A stretch of DNA of 64,000 nucleotides, from NCBI RefSeq assembly GCF_024756255.1, contig NZ_JANUHB010000001.1:1054001-1118000 (forward strand), in the 5' to 3' direction. This DNA is from Massilia agilis. Its GTDB lineage: Bacteria > Pseudomonadota > Gammaproteobacteria > Burkholderiales > Burkholderiaceae_D. Below, one piece after another: positions 9,677-21,143 of the stretch (position 1 is its first letter; each line of letters starts with the position of its first letter). Below the pieces are notes generated by a model. The model saw nothing but the letters and a program-made list of their open reading frames with translations. It did no database searches and was not told where the DNA came from. A program made the position numbers and the translations under genes.

Positions 9677-10352
9677 GGTGTGGTTCGCTTGTAGTGATGG
9701 CATCGGCGGCCCGCACCGCGGCGACAAACGCTGCGATCTTGCGGGCGTCCTTGATCCCCTTGCCCTGTTCGACACCACTGCTGATGTCCACGGCAAAGGG
9801 GCGTACGTGCACGACTGCGTCAGTCGCGTTTTGTACGCTCAAGCCACCACTCAAAACGACCCGAGGCGCGAGCTCTTTTGGAATAAGAGACCAATCGAAG
9901 ACCTTTCCTGCGCCGCCGTAGGCATCGACATAGGCATCGAGCAGGAGGCCCGAAAACCAGGGGCTGGCGGCGCGGTATGCAAGCTCACATGATAGCAAAT
10001 CGGAAGCGGCCGTGTCCGGTTTTACCCGGTAGGCCCGCACGAACGGCCGCCCTGCCTGCTGCGCGATCGCCGCGCACTGCCCGGCCGTTTCGTCGCCATG
10101 GAACTGGATCAGCGCCACCGGGCCGGCGCGCAGCACCGCCTCGACTTCTTCCGGCGACGGGTTGACGAACAGCGCCACGCTGCTCACGTAAGGCGGTAGC
10201 GCGCGCGCCAGCAGGGCGAACTGCTCGGGCGTCACGTAGCGCGGGCTCTTCGGATAGAACACGAAACCGAGCGCGTCCGCGCCGGCGTCCACGGCCGCGT
10301 GCAGGTCCTCTTCGCGGGTGATCCCGCAGATCTTGATCCGGGTGCGATGCAT
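9660..10352 (-). CDS. trpF: Phosphoribosylanthranilate isomerase
   Basis: A 230-residue TIM-barrel enzyme of the third step of the tryptophan pathway, converting phosphoribosylanthranilate to CdRP. The catalytic Cys is in KICGITR and the catalytic Asp in LLDAY; LSGGL and VDISSGVE form the phosphate-binding end. It follows truA by 9 bp and overlaps trpB, consistent with the betaproteobacterial truA-trpF-trpB-trpA unit. The C-terminal tail (about 15 residues after FVAAVRAAD) is an extension overlapping the start of trpB. Confidence 0.96.
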   Translation of the reverse strand: MHRTRIKICGITREEDLHAAVDAGADALGFVFYPKSPRYVTPEQFALLARALPPYVSSVALFVNPSPEEVEAVLRAGPVALIQFHGDETAGQCAAIAQQAGRPFVRAYRVKPDTAASDLLSCELAYRAASPWFSGLLLDAYVDAYGGAGKVFDWSLIPKELAPRVVLSGGLSVQNATDAVVHVRPFAVDISSGVEQGKGIKDARKIAAFVAAVRAADAITTSEPHHERSP

Positions 10353-10361
10353 GATGTCCTC

Positions 10362-11162
10362 TTACAGCCAGGGCAGCGGCGCGCCCTTTTCCTGTGGCAG
10401 GCCCCACTTGGGATCGTACTCGATTTTGGCCAGGTACAGGCCGTCGGGCATGAAGGTGGGCGCGGCGGCGTCGCGGTCGCGGCTGTCCAGGACGTGTTCG
10501 ATCCAGCCCGGCTCGTTGCGCCCCACGCCCACGTAGATCAGCGCGCCAACGATGTTGCGCACCATGTGGTGCAGGAAGGCGCTGGCGCGCACGGTGAACA
10601 CGATCAGGTCGCCGTGGCGCTCGATCGACACCTCGTGCATGTCCTTGACGGGCGACTTGGCCTGGCAGCCCGAGGCGCGGAACGACGAGAAGTCGTGCGT
10701 GCCGATCAGGTGCCGCGCGCCCTGGCGCATGCGCTCCACGTCCAGCGGCCGGAACACCCAGCCGGCGCGATTGGCCAGCAGCGCCGACGGGTTGGGGTTG
10801 TTGTACAGGACGTAGCGGTAGGTGCGCGAACGCGCCGAGAAGCGCGCGTGGAACTCGTTGCCCTGCGCGTCAGGCGGCACCTCGGCGGCCCAGCGCACCA
10901 CGATCGAATCGGGCAGGAAGGCGTTCACGCCGCGCACCCACGACTGCATGGCGCGCGACAGATCGGTATCGAAGTGGACCACCTGCTCGATCGCGTGCAC
11001 GCCGGCGTCGGTGCGGCCGGCGCACGTGGTCGCGACCGGGGTGCAGGCGAACTTTTCGAGCGCTATTTCAAGCTGGTCCTGCACGGTGTCGCGTGCAGGC
11101 TGCTTCTGGTATCCATTCCATGCGGTGCCGACGTACTGGACACCGAGTGCGATTCTCTTCAC
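10362..11162 (-). CDS. truA: tRNA pseudouridine(38-40) synthase TruA
   Basis: A 266-residue enzyme that isomerises uridines 38-40 in the anticodon arm of many tRNAs. The catalytic Asp is in [11 protein letters not shown], and RTYRYVLYN and [11 protein letters not shown] are family signatures. The start is a GTG at 11162 whose bases overlap the fimV stop as GTGA, so its translation is probably coupled to fimV. Location between fimV and trpF is conserved in related bacteria. Confidence 0.96.
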   Translation of the reverse strand: MKRIALGVQYVGTAWNGYQKQPARDTVQDQLEIALEKFACTPVATTCAGRTDAGVHAIEQVVHFDTDLSRAMQSWVRGVNAFLPDSIVVRWAAEVPPDAQGNEFHARFSARSRTYRYVLYNNPNPSALLANRAGWVFRPLDVERMRQGARHLIGTHDFSSFRASGCQAKSPVKDMHEVSIERHGDLIVFTVRASAFLHHMVRNIVGALIYVGVGRNEPGWIEHVLDSRDRDAAAPTFMPDGLYLAKIEYDPKWGLPQEKGAPLPWL

Positions 11163-14092
11163 GCCAACTGGTCTCGCAGCGCCCGGGCCTTGCTCACCTG
11201 TTCGCTGTTGCCACCTTCGATGACTTCATCAAGCAGTTCGCGCGCACCGTCCTTGTCGCCGATCTCCTGATAGGCGATGGCCAGGTCGAGCTTGGTTTCC
11301 ATTTCCATGTGGGCGGCCGACATCTCGCCGTCAGCCTCGGCCATCGCCACTTCCGGCGCCGGCGCGGCGGTTTCGCCGCCCGGCAGGTCCAGGTCGATGT
11401 CGGACAGGTCGAACTGCGGCGCGCTGGCCGTGGCCGCCGGGGCCTGGGCGGCCGGCAGTTCGGGCAGCGCGAACGGGTCGTCCTGCGCAGCCTCGCTTGA
11501 CGCCTGCGGCGCCGGCGTGGCGGCCGGGGTGTCGTGCGCGCCGAAGTCCATCGTGTCCAGGTCGAACAGCGGATCCTTGTCCGCCGCGTGCGGCTGCTCT
11601 TCCTGGGCCTTGGGCAGGTCGGGCAGGTCGAATTCCTTGGCCAGGTCGGCCATGTCGATGCCGTGGCCCGGCGCATCGAGCGACAGGTCGAGCGCCAGGT
11701 CGTCCGCGCCGGCCGGCGCGTCGGTGTGCTCGCCGTCGGCGGCGGGGGCCGGCGCGGCCGCGGCCGGCGCGTCGAAGTCCATGTCGAAGGCCAGGTCGAA
11801 CGGCTGTTCCGGCGCCGCTTCGGCCGGCTTCACGTCCTCTTCCCGGGTGGCCGGCTCGGTGGCGGCGATCGGCTCGACGTCAAACTCCAGGTCGGACACG
11901 CCAGAGGGCTCCGGCTCGCTTGCGGTAGCGGGCGCGGCGTCGAACGCCAGGTCCGGCACCTCGGTGGCGTCGGCCTGCGGCGCCTCGGTCGGCGCCGGCA
12001 TGGCGATCGGCTCGGTGGCCGACACCGGCTCGAACGACAGGCCGCCCAGGTCGAAGTCGAGCACGTGCTCGTCCTCGTTCGGCTCTTCCTGCGGCACCAC
12101 CGCTTCGGCGTCGACCTGCGGCAGCGCGGTCTGCTCGGACTCGAGCTTGAAGTCGTCGTCCGTCGCGGCGCGCGGCTCGGCAGGGGCAAAGGTCTGCTCC
12201 AGTTCCTGCGACAGCAGGGCCTTCTGGCCGGCCTCCTCGTCGGACTGGGCAGCCGGGGCGGGAGCGCCGGCGGCGGCCGCGTACATCGGGTTGAGCGGAT
12301 CGATCGACAGGCCGAGCGCGGCGGCCTGCGCCCACTCGTCGCCCGCGCCGCGGGTCAGGCTGTACAGCTCGGCGGCCTGGGTCTCGAACGCGCGCTGGTC
12401 CTTGCGGGCGGCGTAGATCTCGAGCAGCTTCAGGCGCACCGGATGGCGGTCGGGATGGGCGCGCAGCGCTTCCTTGAGGATTTCCTCGGCTTGCGCATCG
12501 CGGCCGTAGGCGATGTACACGTCCGCTTCGGCGACCGGATCGACTTCATTGGTGTCGAGCTGGCTGGCCGAGGGCGCGAAGCTGGAGTTGAACACGCTGT
12601 TGTTGGTGTCCACGCTCTGCCCGCCCGTTTCGGCGAACAGCGAGTGGGTGTGCTCGGTCGGCACGCCCAGCAGCGACGGCTCGTGCGCCGGGCTGTCGTC
12701 GGCCGACTTCTTGCGGCGCCGCGACAGGCCAAACGCGGCCAGCAGCGCCACGGCCAGGCCCGCACCGATGTAATTGATGTTTGCCATCAGCGTATCGACC
12801 AGGCCCGGCTCGGGCGGCGCGGCCTTCGCCGGCGGCGTGGGCGCAGGCTTGGCGGCCGGTTTGGCGGCCGGCTTGGCCGCTTCCTTGGCCGGCGCGCTGG
12901 CGGCCGGCGCCGGCTTGGCTTCCTGCTTTGCATTCGCGGCGGCGTCGGCGCCGGCGCGGTTCTTCACCGTGACCAGCTTTTCCAGGTCGCTGACATTCTT
13001 CTCCAGCTCGCGCACGCGCGCCTGCGCGTCGGACAGCGCCTTTTCCTTGGCCACCAGGTCCTCGGCCGAGACCGTACTGCCCTTGCCGCCCGCCCCCTGG
13101 GCCGGCACGGCCTTGGACAGGCGCAGCTGGTCCTGCGCTTCGTTGGCCGCGGTCGGGCGTTCCTCGACTTTGGCGGTGATCTTGCCGGCCGCGCTCTGGC
13201 CGGCCTGCGGCACCTTGACTGCCTCGCTGGTGGCGACCTGGCCGGCCAGCTTGTTGCGGTAGGCGTTGAAGTCGGCCGCGTGGGCGACCACCATGCCGCG
13301 CGCCTCGCCTTCGCCGATGCCGCGGATCGCGTCGCTGTCGGGCACCGACAGGATCTCGCCCGAGCGCAGGCGGTTCATGTTGTGGCCGATGAAGGCATCG
13401 GGATTGGCGCGGTACAGCGCGACCAGCATCATGTCGAGCGAGATGTTGGCCGGCTTGAGCTGGGCGGCGATCCGGCCCAGCGTTTCACCCGGCTTGACCC
13501 GGTACTCGGTGGCGGCGCGCCGCTTCGGCTCGGCCGGCTCGTCGGCGCGCTCGGCGCGTGCACGCGGCTTGGCGGCCGGGATGGCCGCGGCTTCCGGCGC
13601 CGGCGCCTGCTGGGCGGCGCGGCTGCGTGCCGGCTCGACCGGGCCAACCTGGGCCGACTGCGTGCCGCGCAGCTCGGCCGGATCGAGCAGGAAGGTGTAT
13701 TCGCGCACCAGCTTGCCATTGTTCCAGGACAGCTCGAGCAGCATGTCCACGAACGGCTCGTTCAGCGGCTGGGTCGAAGTGATCCTGATGAACTGGCGGC
13801 CCGCGCGATGCTCCACCGCGAACCGCAGCGACAGCAGCGCGGGGTTGAATTCGATGTTCGCGACGCGGAATGCCTCGGGCGACGCCAGTTTGGCGGCGAG
13901 CCCGGAAGCCTCGTCTTCGGCGACCTGCGTCAGTTCGATCTCGGCGCGCAGCGGTTGGCCCAGTGCCGAGAGCACCGTGAGCTTGCCAAGTCCCGCAGCC
14001 TGCGCGCTAGACGTGACCAGCACGGCACTGGCGACTGACGCGGTGAGCGTTTTCAGCGCGGACGAGATGATCATAGGACGGTTGGATTGCAT
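11159..14092 (-). CDS. fimV: FimV-like pilus/polar assembly protein
   Basis: About 977 residues from the ATG at 14092. A signal peptide precedes [22 protein letters not shown], the FimV N-terminal signature. A LysM peptidoglycan-binding domain follows ([16 protein letters not shown]), then a coiled coil ([16 protein letters not shown]), an Ala/Pro linker, one membrane helix ([16 protein letters not shown]) followed by RRRKK, a long acidic cytoplasmic region, and the C-terminal FimV motif ([23 protein letters not shown]). FimV links the cell wall to type IV pilus and polar assembly in Pseudomonas. The frame is open to 14158, but the extension lacks a signal-like sequence. It is followed by truA with a GTGA overlap. 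Confidence 0.93.
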   Translation of the reverse strand: MQSNRPMIISSALKTLTASVASAVLVTSSAQAAGLGKLTVLSALGQPLRAEIELTQVAEDEASGLAAKLASPEAFRVANIEFNPALLSLRFAVEHRAGRQFIRITSTQPLNEPFVDMLLELSWNNGKLVREYTFLLDPAELRGTQSAQVGPVEPARSRAAQQAPAPEAAAIPAAKPRARAERADEPAEPKRRAATEYRVKPGETLGRIAAQLKPANISLDMMLVALYRANPDAFIGHNMNRLRSGEILSVPDSDAIRGIGEGEARGMVVAHAADFNAYRNKLAGQVATSEAVKVPQAGQSAAGKITAKVEERPTAANEAQDQLRLSKAVPAQGAGGKGSTVSAEDLVAKEKALSDAQARVRELEKNVSDLEKLVTVKNRAGADAAANAKQEAKPAPAASAPAKEAAKPAAKPAAKPAPTPPAKAAPPEPGLVDTLMANINYIGAGLAVALLAAFGLSRRRKKSADDSPAHEPSLLGVPTEHTHSLFAETGGQSVDTNNSVFNSSFAPSASQLDTNEVDPVAEADVYIAYGRDAQAEEILKEALRAHPDRHPVRLKLLEIYAARKDQRAFETQAAELYSLTRGAGDEWAQAAALGLSIDPLNPMYAAAAGAPAPAAQSDEEAGQKALLSQELEQTFAPAEPRAATDDDFKLESEQTALPQVDAEAVVPQEEPNEDEHVLDFDLGGLSFEPVSATEPIAMPAPTEAPQADATEVPDLAFDAAPATASEPEPSGVSDLEFDVEPIAATEPATREEDVKPAEAAPEQPFDLAFDMDFDAPAAAAPAPAADGEHTDAPAGADDLALDLSLDAPGHGIDMADLAKEFDLPDLPKAQEEQPHAADKDPLFDLDTMDFGAHDTPAATPAPQASSEAAQDDPFALPELPAAQAPAATASAPQFDLSDIDLDLPGGETAAPAPEVAMAEADGEMSAAHMEMETKLDLAIAYQEIGDKDGARELLDEVIEGGNSEQVSKARALRDQLA

Positions 14093-14292
14093 AGTCGGGA
14101 CGGAATGGGTTGGCCGGGACAAGAGTTTCCCACACAGGTCGCAAGAACATAACATCATGCTCTAGAGCATGCAAGTTTTCTGGTCAACACCGCCTGTGCT
14201 TGCGCGGGTTTGTGGACGAGATGGCACCGCGATCGCCGTTATTCGCTGTCAATTCGCCATGATCATTGGCGAAATGGTATCGCAATCGATGG

Positions 14293-14366
14293 GTAGGGTG
14301 GGCTCTCGAGCCCACGCGTTCGCACGCGCCGCGTATCACCGCGTGGGCTCCAGAGCCCACCCTACG
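14293..14366. repeat. Paired family 2 palindromic repeat, asd-fimV gap
   Basis: Two copies in opposite orientation: gtagggtgggctctcgagcc with its cgcgtt flank, and cgcgtgggctccagagccc ending in cctacg. They lie between the asd terminator and the fimV start. Apart from this pair and the terminator, the 343-bp gap 14093-14435 shows nothing recognisable beyond a presumed fimV promoter that could not be located. Confidence 0.8.
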
Positions 14367-14383
14367 CCGCTTGCCTGCCAACA

Positions 14384-14412
14384 ATAAAAATGGGCGCCAC
14401 GCGGGCGCCCAT
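14384..14412 (-). terminator. Intrinsic terminator of the leu-asd operon
   Basis: On the minus strand, ATGGGCGC and GCGCCCAT (14405-14412 and 14390-14397) form an 8-bp stem with a 7-nt loop, followed by TTTTATT. It lies 23 bp past the asd stop codon. Confidence 0.82.
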
Positions 14413-14435
14413 CCGTTGTGAAGCCTTGGCTTCGC

Positions 14436-15566
14436 CTACTTGTCCAGCACGATGCGCAGCATGCGGCGCAGCGGCTCGGCGGCGCCCCACAGCAGCTGGT
14501 CGCCAACGGTGAACGCGGACAGGTACTCCGGACCCATCGACATCTTGCGCAGGCGGCCGACCGGAATGGTCAGGCTGCCGGTGACGGCGGCCGGGGTCAG
14601 GTCGGTCATCGACGCTTCGCGCGTGTTCGGCACCACCTTCACCCACTGGTTGTGCGAGGCGATGATGTCGTTGATCTCGTCCAGTGGCACGTCCTTCTTC
14701 AGCTTGATGGTCAGCGCCTGCGAGTGGCAGCGCATTGCGCCGATGCGCACGCACAGGCCATCGACCGGGGTCGCTGCCGTGCCGAACGCTTCGCCGCGGC
14801 CGAGGATCTTGTTGGTTTCGGCGCCGCCCTTCCACTCTTCGCGCGACTGGCCGTTGCCCAGGTCCTTGTCGATCCAGGGGATCAGGTTGCCGGCCAGCGG
14901 CACGCCGAACTGCTTGGTCTCTTCGGCCGACAGGCCGTGCTGGATCGCCAGCACCGAGCGGTCGATCTCGAGGATGGCCGAGGCAGGGTCGTCCAGCAGG
15001 TGGCGGATGGCGCTGTTGATGGTGCCGAACTGGGTGAGCAGCTCGCGCATGTGCTGCGCGCCGCCGCCCGACGCTGCCTGGTAGGTCATGGAGGTCATCC
15101 AGTCCACCAGGTCGTGCTGGAACAGGCCGCCCAGGCCCATCAGCATGCACGACACCGTGCAGTTACCGCCGACGAAGTTCTTGACGCCCTTGGCCATCGC
15201 GTTCTTGATGACGTCCAGGTTGACCGGGTCGAGCACGATCACCGCGTCGTCGTTCATGCGCAGGGTCGAGGCGGCGTCGATCCAGTAGCCGTTCCAGCCC
15301 GCGGCGCGCAGCTTGGGGAACATCTCGGTGGTGTAGTCGCCGCCCTGGCACGAGATGATGATCTCGCAGCGGGACAGCTCGGCGATGTCGGTGGCGCTTT
15401 TCAGCTTGGTCTCGTTCTTCGCCATCTTCGGCGCATCACCGCCCGGGTTCGACGTCGTGAAGAACACCGGCTCGATGTGATCGAAGTCCCCTTCGTCCTG
15501 CATGCGCTTCATCAGGACGGAACCGACCATACCGCGCCAACCTACCAGGCCTACTAATTTCATCAT
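14436..15566 (-). CDS. asd: Aspartate-semialdehyde dehydrogenase
   Basis: A 376-residue enzyme that reduces aspartyl phosphate to aspartate semialdehyde, the branch point to lysine, diaminopimelate, threonine and methionine. The NADP-binding start ([15 protein letters not shown]) and the catalytic Cys ([15 protein letters not shown]) are visible. Length and sequence match the Gram-negative class. Two adjacent ATGs (15566 and 15563) follow AAAGGAAG, so the start is uncertain by one codon. It lies 23 bp after leuB and closes the operon before the terminator at 14384. Confidence 0.97.
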   Translation of the reverse strand: MMKLVGLVGWRGMVGSVLMKRMQDEGDFDHIEPVFFTTSNPGGDAPKMAKNETKLKSATDIAELSRCEIIISCQGGDYTTEMFPKLRAAGWNGYWIDAASTLRMNDDAVIVLDPVNLDVIKNAMAKGVKNFVGGNCTVSCMLMGLGGLFQHDLVDWMTSMTYQAASGGGAQHMRELLTQFGTINSAIRHLLDDPASAILEIDRSVLAIQHGLSAEETKQFGVPLAGNLIPWIDKDLGNGQSREEWKGGAETNKILGRGEAFGTAATPVDGLCVRIGAMRCHSQALTIKLKKDVPLDEINDIIASHNQWVKVVPNTREASMTDLTPAAVTGSLTIPVGRLRKMSMGPEYLSAFTVGDQLLWGAAEPLRRMLRIVLDK

Positions 15567-15589
15567 CTTCCTTTGAATGTTTAAGAATC

Positions 15590-16660
<1,071 letters not shown>

Positions 16661-16668
16661 GTTCTCTT

Positions 16669-17316
16669 TCAGATGACGTTGGCAAGCCAGGGCTGGCTGG
16701 CCAGGTGGCGTTCCTCGAACGCGCGGATTTCGTCTGCGTGGCGCAGGGTCAGGCCAATGTCGTCCAGGCCGCTCTGCAGGCAGTACTTGCGGAACTCGTC
16801 GATGTCGAACTTGAACGTCTGGCTGCCTTGCGGCGTTGACACGACCTGCTGCTGCAGGTCCACCACCAGCTTGAAGCCGGGGAAGGCCTTCACTTCGTTG
16901 AACAGGTGGTCCACCTGCGCTTCGGACAGCACGATCGGCAACAGGCCGCTCTTGTAGCAGTTGTTGAAGAAGATGTCCGCGAAGCTGGGGGCGATGATCG
17001 CGCGGAAGCCGTACTGCTGCAGCGCCCACGGCGCGTGCTCGCGCGACGAGCCGCAGCCGAAGTTCTTACGCGCCAGCAGGATCGATGCGCCCTGGTAGCG
17101 CGGCTGGTTCAGCACGAAGTCCGGGTTCAGCGGGCGGCGGCTGTTGTCCATGCCCGGCTCGCCATGATCCAGGTAGCGCCATTCGTCGAACAGGTTGGGG
17201 CCGAAACCGGTGCGCCGGATCGACTTGAGGAACTGCTTGGGGATGATGGCGTCGGTGTCCACGTTGGCGCGGTCCAGCGGCACCACCAGCCCTTGATGTA
17301 CGGTGAATTTATCCAT
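16669..17316 (-). CDS. leuD: 3-isopropylmalate dehydratase small subunit
   Basis: A 215-residue swivel-domain subunit of isopropylmalate isomerase. Family motifs are [34 protein letters not shown] and [13 protein letters not shown]. It works with LeuC to convert 2-isopropylmalate to the 3-isomer. The gap to leuC holds the small entericidin-like gene instead of the direct leuC-leuD junction seen in enterobacteria. Confidence 0.97.
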   Translation of the reverse strand: MDKFTVHQGLVVPLDRANVDTDAIIPKQFLKSIRRTGFGPNLFDEWRYLDHGEPGMDNSRRPLNPDFVLNQPRYQGASILLARKNFGCGSSREHAPWALQQYGFRAIIAPSFADIFFNNCYKSGLLPIVLSEAQVDHLFNEVKAFPGFKLVVDLQQQVVSTPQGSQTFKFDIDEFRKYCLQSGLDDIGLTLRHADEIRAFEERHLASQPWLANVI

Positions 17317-17353
17317 GTTTTCTGCTTCCTATGCGCGACCTCGCGCGGGCGCC

Positions 17354-17476
17354 TTACTTGCCTCCGGCGCCAGTGATGACTTGTCCGACTTTCTGCACAT
17401 CCTTGCCGACACCGGAAATGGTGTTGCAGCCGGCCAGGACGAATGCGGCGATGGCGAGGGCGAGAATCTTTTTCAT
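17354..17476 (-). CDS. Entericidin-family small lipoprotein
   Basis: A 40-residue protein: MKKILALAIAAFVLAGCNTI at the N terminus, a lipobox LAGC at 14-17, then SGVGKDVQKVGQVITGAG, the entericidin A/B type sequence. It is preceded by AAGGACAG at good spacing. It should be exported, processed by signal peptidase II and anchored as a lipoprotein. Entericidins in E. coli act as an antidote/toxin pair linked to stress lysis, but a role here is not shown. Its place between leuC and leuD suggests co-transcription with the leucine genes. Confidence 0.88.
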   Translation of the reverse strand: MKKILALAIAAFVLAGCNTISGVGKDVQKVGQVITGAGGK

Positions 17477-17501
17477 GTTCTGTCCTTTCTTATGGTTTTG
17501 A

Positions 17502-18902
17502 TCAGAGTGCGCGTACATCGACGAAATGCCCGGCGATACCAGCCGCCGCGGCCATGGCCGGCGACACCAGGTGGGTGCGCCCGCCCTGCCCCTGGCGGCC
17601 TTCGAAGTTGCGGTTCGAGGTCGAGGCGCAGCGCTCGCCCGGCTCCAGCCGGTCGGCGTTCATGGCCAGGCACATCGAGCAGCCCGGCTCGCGCCATTCA
17701 AAGCCGGCGGCCTTGAAGATCTTGTCCAGCCCTTCGCGCTCGGCCTGCTCCTTGACCAGGCCCGAGCCCGGCACCACCATGGCCAGCTTGACGTTGGCCG
17801 CGCGCTGGCGGCCGCGCACCACCTGGGCGGCGGCGCGCAGGTCTTCGATGCGCGAGTTGGTGCACGAGCCGATGAACACCTTGTCGATCTTGATGTCCTC
17901 GATGCGGGTGTTCGGCTTGAGGTTCATGTACACCAGCGCCTTTTCCATCGCGTCGCGGCGCACCGGGTCCTTTTCCAGTTCCGGGTCGGGCACGCGGGCG
18001 TTGACCGCCGTGACCATCTCGGGCGAGGTGCCCCAAGTGACCTGCGGGCGGATTTCGCCGGCGTTCAGCGTGACCACCATGTCGAACTTGGCGCCCGGGT
18101 CGGTGTGCAGCGTGCGCCAGTAGGCCACCGCCTTGTCCCACTGCTCCCCCTTGGGCGAGAGCGGGCGGCCCTTCACGTATTCGATGGTGGTGTCGTCCAC
18201 CGCGACCATGCCGGCGCGCGCGCCTGCTTCGATCGCCATGTTACAGACCGTCATGCGGCCTTCCATCGACAGCGAACGGATGGTCGAGCCGGCGAATTCG
18301 ATGGCGTAGCCGGTGCCGCCGGCGGTGCCGATGCGGCCGATCACGGCCAGCACGATGTCCTTGGCGGTCACGCCCAGCGGCAGCGGGCCGTCCACCTGGA
18401 CCAGCATCGACTTGGATTTCTTGGCCAGCAGCGTCTGGGTGGCGAGCACGTGCTCGACTTCCGAGGTGCCGATGCCGTGCGCCAGGCAGCCGAAGGCGCC
18501 GTGGGTCGAGGTGTGCGAGTCGCCGCACACCACCGTCATGCCCGGCAGCGTGGCGCCCTGCTCCGGCCCGATCACGTGCACGATGCCCTGGCGCTTGTCG
18601 CTGATGTTGAAATAGGTAAGGCCAAAGGCCTTGGCATTCGCGTCCAGCGTCTCGACCTGCAGGCGCGAGGTGGGGTCGGCGATGCCGTTCTTGCGGTCGG
18701 TGGTGGGCACGTTGTGGTCCACCACGGCCAGGTTGGCGGAAGTGCGCCATAGCGGGCGGCCGGCCTCGCGCAGGCCTTCGAATGCCTGCGGGCTGGTCAC
18801 CTCGTGCACCAGGTGGCGGTCAATGTACAGCACCGTGGTGCCGTCGGCGTCGGCCCGCACCACGTGCGAGTCCCAGAGTTTGTCGTAGAGCGTCTTTAAC
18901 AT
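17502..18902 (-). CDS. leuC: 3-isopropylmalate dehydratase large subunit
   Basis: A 466-residue aconitase-family subunit carrying the [4Fe-4S] cluster. Cluster cysteines are in FIGSCTNSR and [10 protein letters not shown], and [14 protein letters not shown] is a family signature. The ATG at 18902 ([15 protein letters not shown]) gives the standard length; the frame is open upstream to 19154 but that portion is not LeuC-like. It is the first gene of leuC-ecn-leuD-leuB-asd. leuA is not in the window. Confidence 0.97.
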   Translation of the reverse strand: MLKTLYDKLWDSHVVRADADGTTVLYIDRHLVHEVTSPQAFEGLREAGRPLWRTSANLAVVDHNVPTTDRKNGIADPTSRLQVETLDANAKAFGLTYFNISDKRQGIVHVIGPEQGATLPGMTVVCGDSHTSTHGAFGCLAHGIGTSEVEHVLATQTLLAKKSKSMLVQVDGPLPLGVTAKDIVLAVIGRIGTAGGTGYAIEFAGSTIRSLSMEGRMTVCNMAIEAGARAGMVAVDDTTIEYVKGRPLSPKGEQWDKAVAYWRTLHTDPGAKFDMVVTLNAGEIRPQVTWGTSPEMVTAVNARVPDPELEKDPVRRDAMEKALVYMNLKPNTRIEDIKIDKVFIGSCTNSRIEDLRAAAQVVRGRQRAANVKLAMVVPGSGLVKEQAEREGLDKIFKAAGFEWREPGCSMCLAMNADRLEPGERCASTSNRNFEGRQGQGGRTHLVSPAMAAAAGIAGHFVDVRAL

Positions 18903-19053
18903 GGCTGTCGTTTCTTTCGGCTGTCCGCAAAGGCAGACTCGTTCGATTATGCCATATTTGCTGCATCGCGGAAGCATCGGCCTTTTGCACGATTCTTTCA
19001 AATACCTCAGCCATGAGCAAATAAAATTTATTTCAGTTGCCAGCGTTACAAAC
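18903..19053. other. leuC upstream region
   Basis: An AT-rich stretch between leuC and the bidirectional terminator. It presumably carries the leu promoter; a CATAAT at 18948-18953 (minus strand) could be a -10 element, but no convincing -35 or leader peptide with leucine codons was found. Confidence 0.3.
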
Positions 19054-19088
19054 AAAAAAAGCCTGCGAGGGCAAGTCGCAGGCTTTTT
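19054..19088. terminator. Bidirectional intrinsic terminator after cheA
   Basis: The stem GCCTGCGA/TCGCAGGC (19061-19068 and 19076-19083) has a 7-nt loop, flanked by seven A on the left and five T on the right, so it has a U tract on both strands. It terminates the minus-strand cheZ-cheA transcript before leuC. Confidence 0.88.
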
Positions 19089-19107
19089 CACTGAGTTGTT
19101 ATTTACA

Positions 19108-19214
19108 CGTCGTTCCCGCGAAGGCGGGAATCCATGCTGAAATTGCAGGTACACGGCGGCGTTTCGAGCCGCTCGGGCCTCTATGGGTCCCCGCCTTCGC
19201 GGGGACGACGTGCT
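19108..19214. repeat. Paired family 1 REP element between cheA and its terminator
   Basis: Two inverted copies of the short palindrome: cgtcgttcccgcgaaggcgg at the left and gtccccgccttcgcggggac at the right, each with conserved flanks (atccatgctga; ctatggg, gacgtgctg). They lie between the cheA stop and the terminator, so they would be in the cheA mRNA 3' end. Confidence 0.85.
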
Positions 19215-19229
19215 GGCGTCCGCGCTGGC

Positions 19230-21143
19230 TTACGCCGCCAGCTTCACGCTGTTGCGGCACCCGTCCATCAGGAACGAGAGCCCGACCACCAGCACCAGCT
19301 CGCCCTCGGCCGAGCGCGCGGTGCCGGTGATGCCTTCCACCGTCAGCGCCGTCATCGGCTTGATCACGAGGTCGGCCGTGCCATCGACGGCTTCCACCGC
19401 CAGGATGTAGGGCTGCGGCGCGTTGACCACGATGCCCACGCGCTCGGAGCAGTCCTCGTAACACAGCGCGCGCGCCAGCGAGCGCACCGGCAGCGGCACG
19501 CCCTGGTCCTTGAGCACTGGCGCGGAGCCGACCGACATGAAGCTTTCCGGCAGCTCGACCACGCGCTGCACTGCCGCCATCGGCAGCGCCAGCAGCGCGC
19601 CCGAAGTGGACACCAGCATGGTCGGCACGATCGACAGTTCGATCGGCAGGCGGATCGCAAACTTGGTGCCCTTGCCCAGCGCCGATTCGATGCGTACCAC
19701 GCCGCGGTTCTTTTCCACCGCGGTCTTGACCACGTCCATGCCCACGCCGCGGCCCGACACCGACGAGGCCACTTCCTTGGTCGAGAAGCCCGGCAGGAAC
19801 ACCAGCTGGTAGGCCTCGTCGTCCGACAGCACGGCGGTCTCGGAAATGAGCCCCTTCTCGGCGGCCTTCTTCTTGAGCCTGACCGGGTCCATGCCGCGGC
19901 CGTCGTCGGACAGCACGATCATGACGCTGTTCGCTTCCTGCCACGCCTTGAGCGAGATCACGGCCCTGGCCGGCTTGCCGATGGCGGCGCGGTCCTCGGG
20001 CGACTCGACGCCGTGGTCGAGCGCGTTGCGCAGCATGTGCACCAGCGGGTCGTACAGGCTGTCCACCACCACGCGGTCGACCTCGGTCTCGGCGCCTTCG
20101 ATGTTCAGCTCGACATCCTTGCCCAGGTCCTTGGCCAGCTCGCGCACCAGGCGCGGGAACTTCTGGAACAGGCGGCCCACCGGCTGCATGCGGGTGGCCA
20201 GCGTGGCACGCTGCAGCTCGGCCGAGTAGCGCGACGCGCGCTCGAGCGTTTCGGTGAGCGTGGCCATCAGCGTTGCGGCCTGGCCCTCGAACTTGAACTG
20301 CTGCAGGCGTTCGAGCAGCACGGCGGCCTGGTTCGCGGCCTGCACCGATTCGCCCGCCACTTCGAGCAGCGCGTCGAGCTTGACGGCGTCGATGCGGATG
20401 CTCTCGTCCTTGGCCGCGCCACCGGCAGCGGCGGCAGCGGCCGGGGCGCCGGTGCGGCGCTCGACGCCATCCCAGCCAGGCTTGCCGGGTGCGGCATCGT
20501 GATGGGCGGCCGGGGCGGCCGCGGCCGGCGCGGCAGCAGCCGGGGCGGCGGCCTGCGCAGCCGGCTGGGCCGGCTCTTGCGGCAGCGCGGTACCGGCCGG
20601 GACCACGGCCGCGTACATCGCGTGCCAGTCCAGGCCGTCCTCGCCAACTTCGTTTGCTGCTGCGGGTGCCGCAACAGGCTCGGCCGCGACCGGGGCGGCT
20701 GCGGCGGCAGGCGCGGCGGCAGCCGGGGCCGGGGCCGCGGGGGCCGGCGCCGAGGCGCCCTTGCCTTCGATCGCGTCGCGCAGCATGCGCTCCAGTTCCG
20801 GCGGCATCGGCGCCAGCTGCTCGGGCGGCGTGCCGTTGTTCAGGTCATTGAGCTGGTCGGCCACGAAACCGGAAGCCTGCAGCGATGCGTCGATCGCGAA
20901 CGGCGTGACCTGCACGGCGCCGTTGCGCAGCGCGTCGAACAGGTTCTCGGTCAGGTGGCAGGCCGTGACCAGGGCCGGCAGGCCCATGAAGCCGGCGCCG
21001 CCCTTGATCGTGTGGAACGAGCGGAAGACCGCGTTGAGCGTTTCCTTGTTGTCGGGGTCGCGTTCGAGGCGCAGCAGGTGCTCTTCTACATTGACAGCCA
21101 GATCCATCGCCTCGACGACGAAATCCTTGAGCATATCGTCCAT
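19230..21143 (-). CDS. cheA: Chemotaxis histidine kinase CheA
   Basis: A 637-residue kinase. The HPt domain carries His44 in FRSFHTIKGGAG. A long Ala/Pro-rich linker (about 140-265) takes the place of a clear P2 CheY-binding domain, followed by a dimerisation domain, the ATPase (MLRNALDHGVESPEDR, DDGRGMD, GRGVGMDVVK) and a CheW-like regulatory domain at the C terminus. It transfers phosphate to CheY-type receivers under chemoreceptor control. Its start overlaps the cheZ stop as TAATG, so the two are translationally coupled. No cheW or cheY lies beside it. Confidence 0.95.
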   Translation of the reverse strand: MDDMLKDFVVEAMDLAVNVEEHLLRLERDPDNKETLNAVFRSFHTIKGGAGFMGLPALVTACHLTENLFDALRNGAVQVTPFAIDASLQASGFVADQLNDLNNGTPPEQLAPMPPELERMLRDAIEGKGASAPAPAAPAPAAAAPAAAAAPVAAEPVAAPAAANEVGEDGLDWHAMYAAVVPAGTALPQEPAQPAAQAAAPAAAAPAAAAPAAHHDAAPGKPGWDGVERRTGAPAAAAAAGGAAKDESIRIDAVKLDALLEVAGESVQAANQAAVLLERLQQFKFEGQAATLMATLTETLERASRYSAELQRATLATRMQPVGRLFQKFPRLVRELAKDLGKDVELNIEGAETEVDRVVVDSLYDPLVHMLRNALDHGVESPEDRAAIGKPARAVISLKAWQEANSVMIVLSDDGRGMDPVRLKKKAAEKGLISETAVLSDDEAYQLVFLPGFSTKEVASSVSGRGVGMDVVKTAVEKNRGVVRIESALGKGTKFAIRLPIELSIVPTMLVSTSGALLALPMAAVQRVVELPESFMSVGSAPVLKDQGVPLPVRSLARALCYEDCSERVGIVVNAPQPYILAVEAVDGTADLVIKPMTALTVEGITGTARSAEGELVLVVGLSFLMDGCRNSVKLAA

